9,013 bases of DNA. Source: Gammaproteobacteria bacterium (GTDB lineage Bacteria > Pseudomonadota > Gammaproteobacteria > Chromatiales > Chromatiaceae). A program made the position numbers and the translations under genes. The notes below the pieces were generated by a model. That model saw only the letters and a list, made by a program, of their open reading frames with translations, was not told where the DNA came from and searched no databases. Each line of letters starts with the position of its first letter. Position 1 is the first letter of the stretch. Below, in pieces: positions 8,809-9,013 of this stretch. The DNA is taken from contig JAHEHQ010000086.1 in NCBI GenBank assembly GCA_024644505.1, positions 1-9,013 on the forward strand, read 5' to 3'.

Positions 8809-8881
8809 GTAGCCTGCGTAGAGCGCAGCGAAACGCGGGAAACTGTTTTACCTGCGTTTCGCTGCGCTCTACGCAGGCTAC
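8809..8881 (+). terminator. Long palindrome between convergent genes; candidate bidirectional terminator or dispersed repeat
   Basis: Two arms of 31 bases (8809-8839 and 8851-8881) are reverse complements except one position, which becomes a G-U pair in RNA. The gap between arms is 11 bases (8840-8850), itself nearly self-complementary (AAAC T GTTT). The stem would be very stable. It lies 11 bases after the glpB stop and 18 bases from the stop of the minus-strand gene. A TTTT run begins only nine bases after the plus-strand stem, so it is not a textbook intrinsic terminator. The core GTAGAGCGCAGCGAAACGC resembles palindromic repeats I associate with gammaproteobacterial genomes, so it may be a REP- or MITE-like element that also blocks transcription. 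The structure is certain; the function is inferred. Confidence 0.7.
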
Positions 8882-8899
8882 CTGTCCAATTTTAACCCG

Positions 8900-9013
8900 C
8901 TACTGCTGAGCCGAATGGGTGACCGGGGGACTGCTCGTAACCTTGTCGGCGAGCTGCATCATGTTGGGGAGGTTGTAGAGCAGAAGAGCGATCACACCCA
9001 CTGCGGCGGCGAA
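8900..9013 (-). CDS. C-terminal end of an unidentified protein with a membrane helix (partial)
   Basis: The minus strand reads open from the window edge to a TAG at 8900-8902, giving the last 37 residues of a protein. The reading begins FAAAVGVIALLLYNLPNMM and ends in a polar tail HSAQQ. The first 15 or so residues form a hydrophobic helix that could end a membrane protein. The codons look coding and the gene would converge on glpB with the palindrome between them. I do not recognise the family, and 37 residues are too few to name it. The upstream remainder lies beyond base 9013. Confidence 0.5.
   Translation of the reverse strand, partial: FAAAVGVIALLLYNLPNMMQLADKVTSSPPVTHSAQQ

Overview
The window carries one long co-directional (+ strand) glycerol and glycerol-3-phosphate operon, followed by a palindrome and the tail of a convergent gene. 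Protein matches, G+C-rich DNA and operon style fit a proteobacterium. I lean towards a gammaproteobacterium with a respiratory, possibly anaerobic, lifestyle. That placement is inference from recognising protein families by eye; nothing was searched.

Region 1 (2-3044) is the membrane part of a Rhizobium-type glycerol ABC importer: an ATPase (GlpT-like), two inner-membrane permeases (GlpP- and GlpQ-like) and a small DUF2160 membrane protein (GlpU-like). The partner ATPase (GlpS) would be expected just upstream. The periplasmic binding protein (GlpV) is not where I would expect it, after glpU. Glycerol kinase (GlpK) is also not in view.

Region 2 (3094-8797) encodes enzymes that oxidise glycerol-3-phosphate to dihydroxyacetone phosphate: an aerobic-type GlpD, a two-[4Fe-4S] plus CCG-domain iron-sulfur protein of the HdrCD/DsrK type, and the GlpA and GlpB subunits of the anaerobic dehydrogenase. 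The iron-sulfur protein sits where a GlpC electron-transfer subunit is needed, but it lies before glpA rather than after glpB, and it looks unlike enterobacterial GlpC. All junctions are tight (overlaps or gaps of 1-49 nt), so the eight genes are probably one transcript and several pairs are translationally coupled. No promoter is visible; it must lie upstream of base 1.

Region 3 (8798-9013) holds a 31-bp-arm inverted repeat (8809-8881) between glpB and the C-terminal codons of a minus-strand gene (stop at 8900). It probably terminates one or both convergent transcripts and may also be a dispersed repeat.

Working together, glycerol would be imported by the ABC transporter, phosphorylated by a kinase encoded elsewhere, and oxidised either by GlpD or by GlpAB, which would pass electrons through the Hdr-like protein to the quinone pool or another carrier. 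There is no strong sign of a wholly new system. The most notable feature is the fusion of an ABC importer operon with two different glycerol-3-phosphate dehydrogenases and an Hdr-type electron-transfer subunit.
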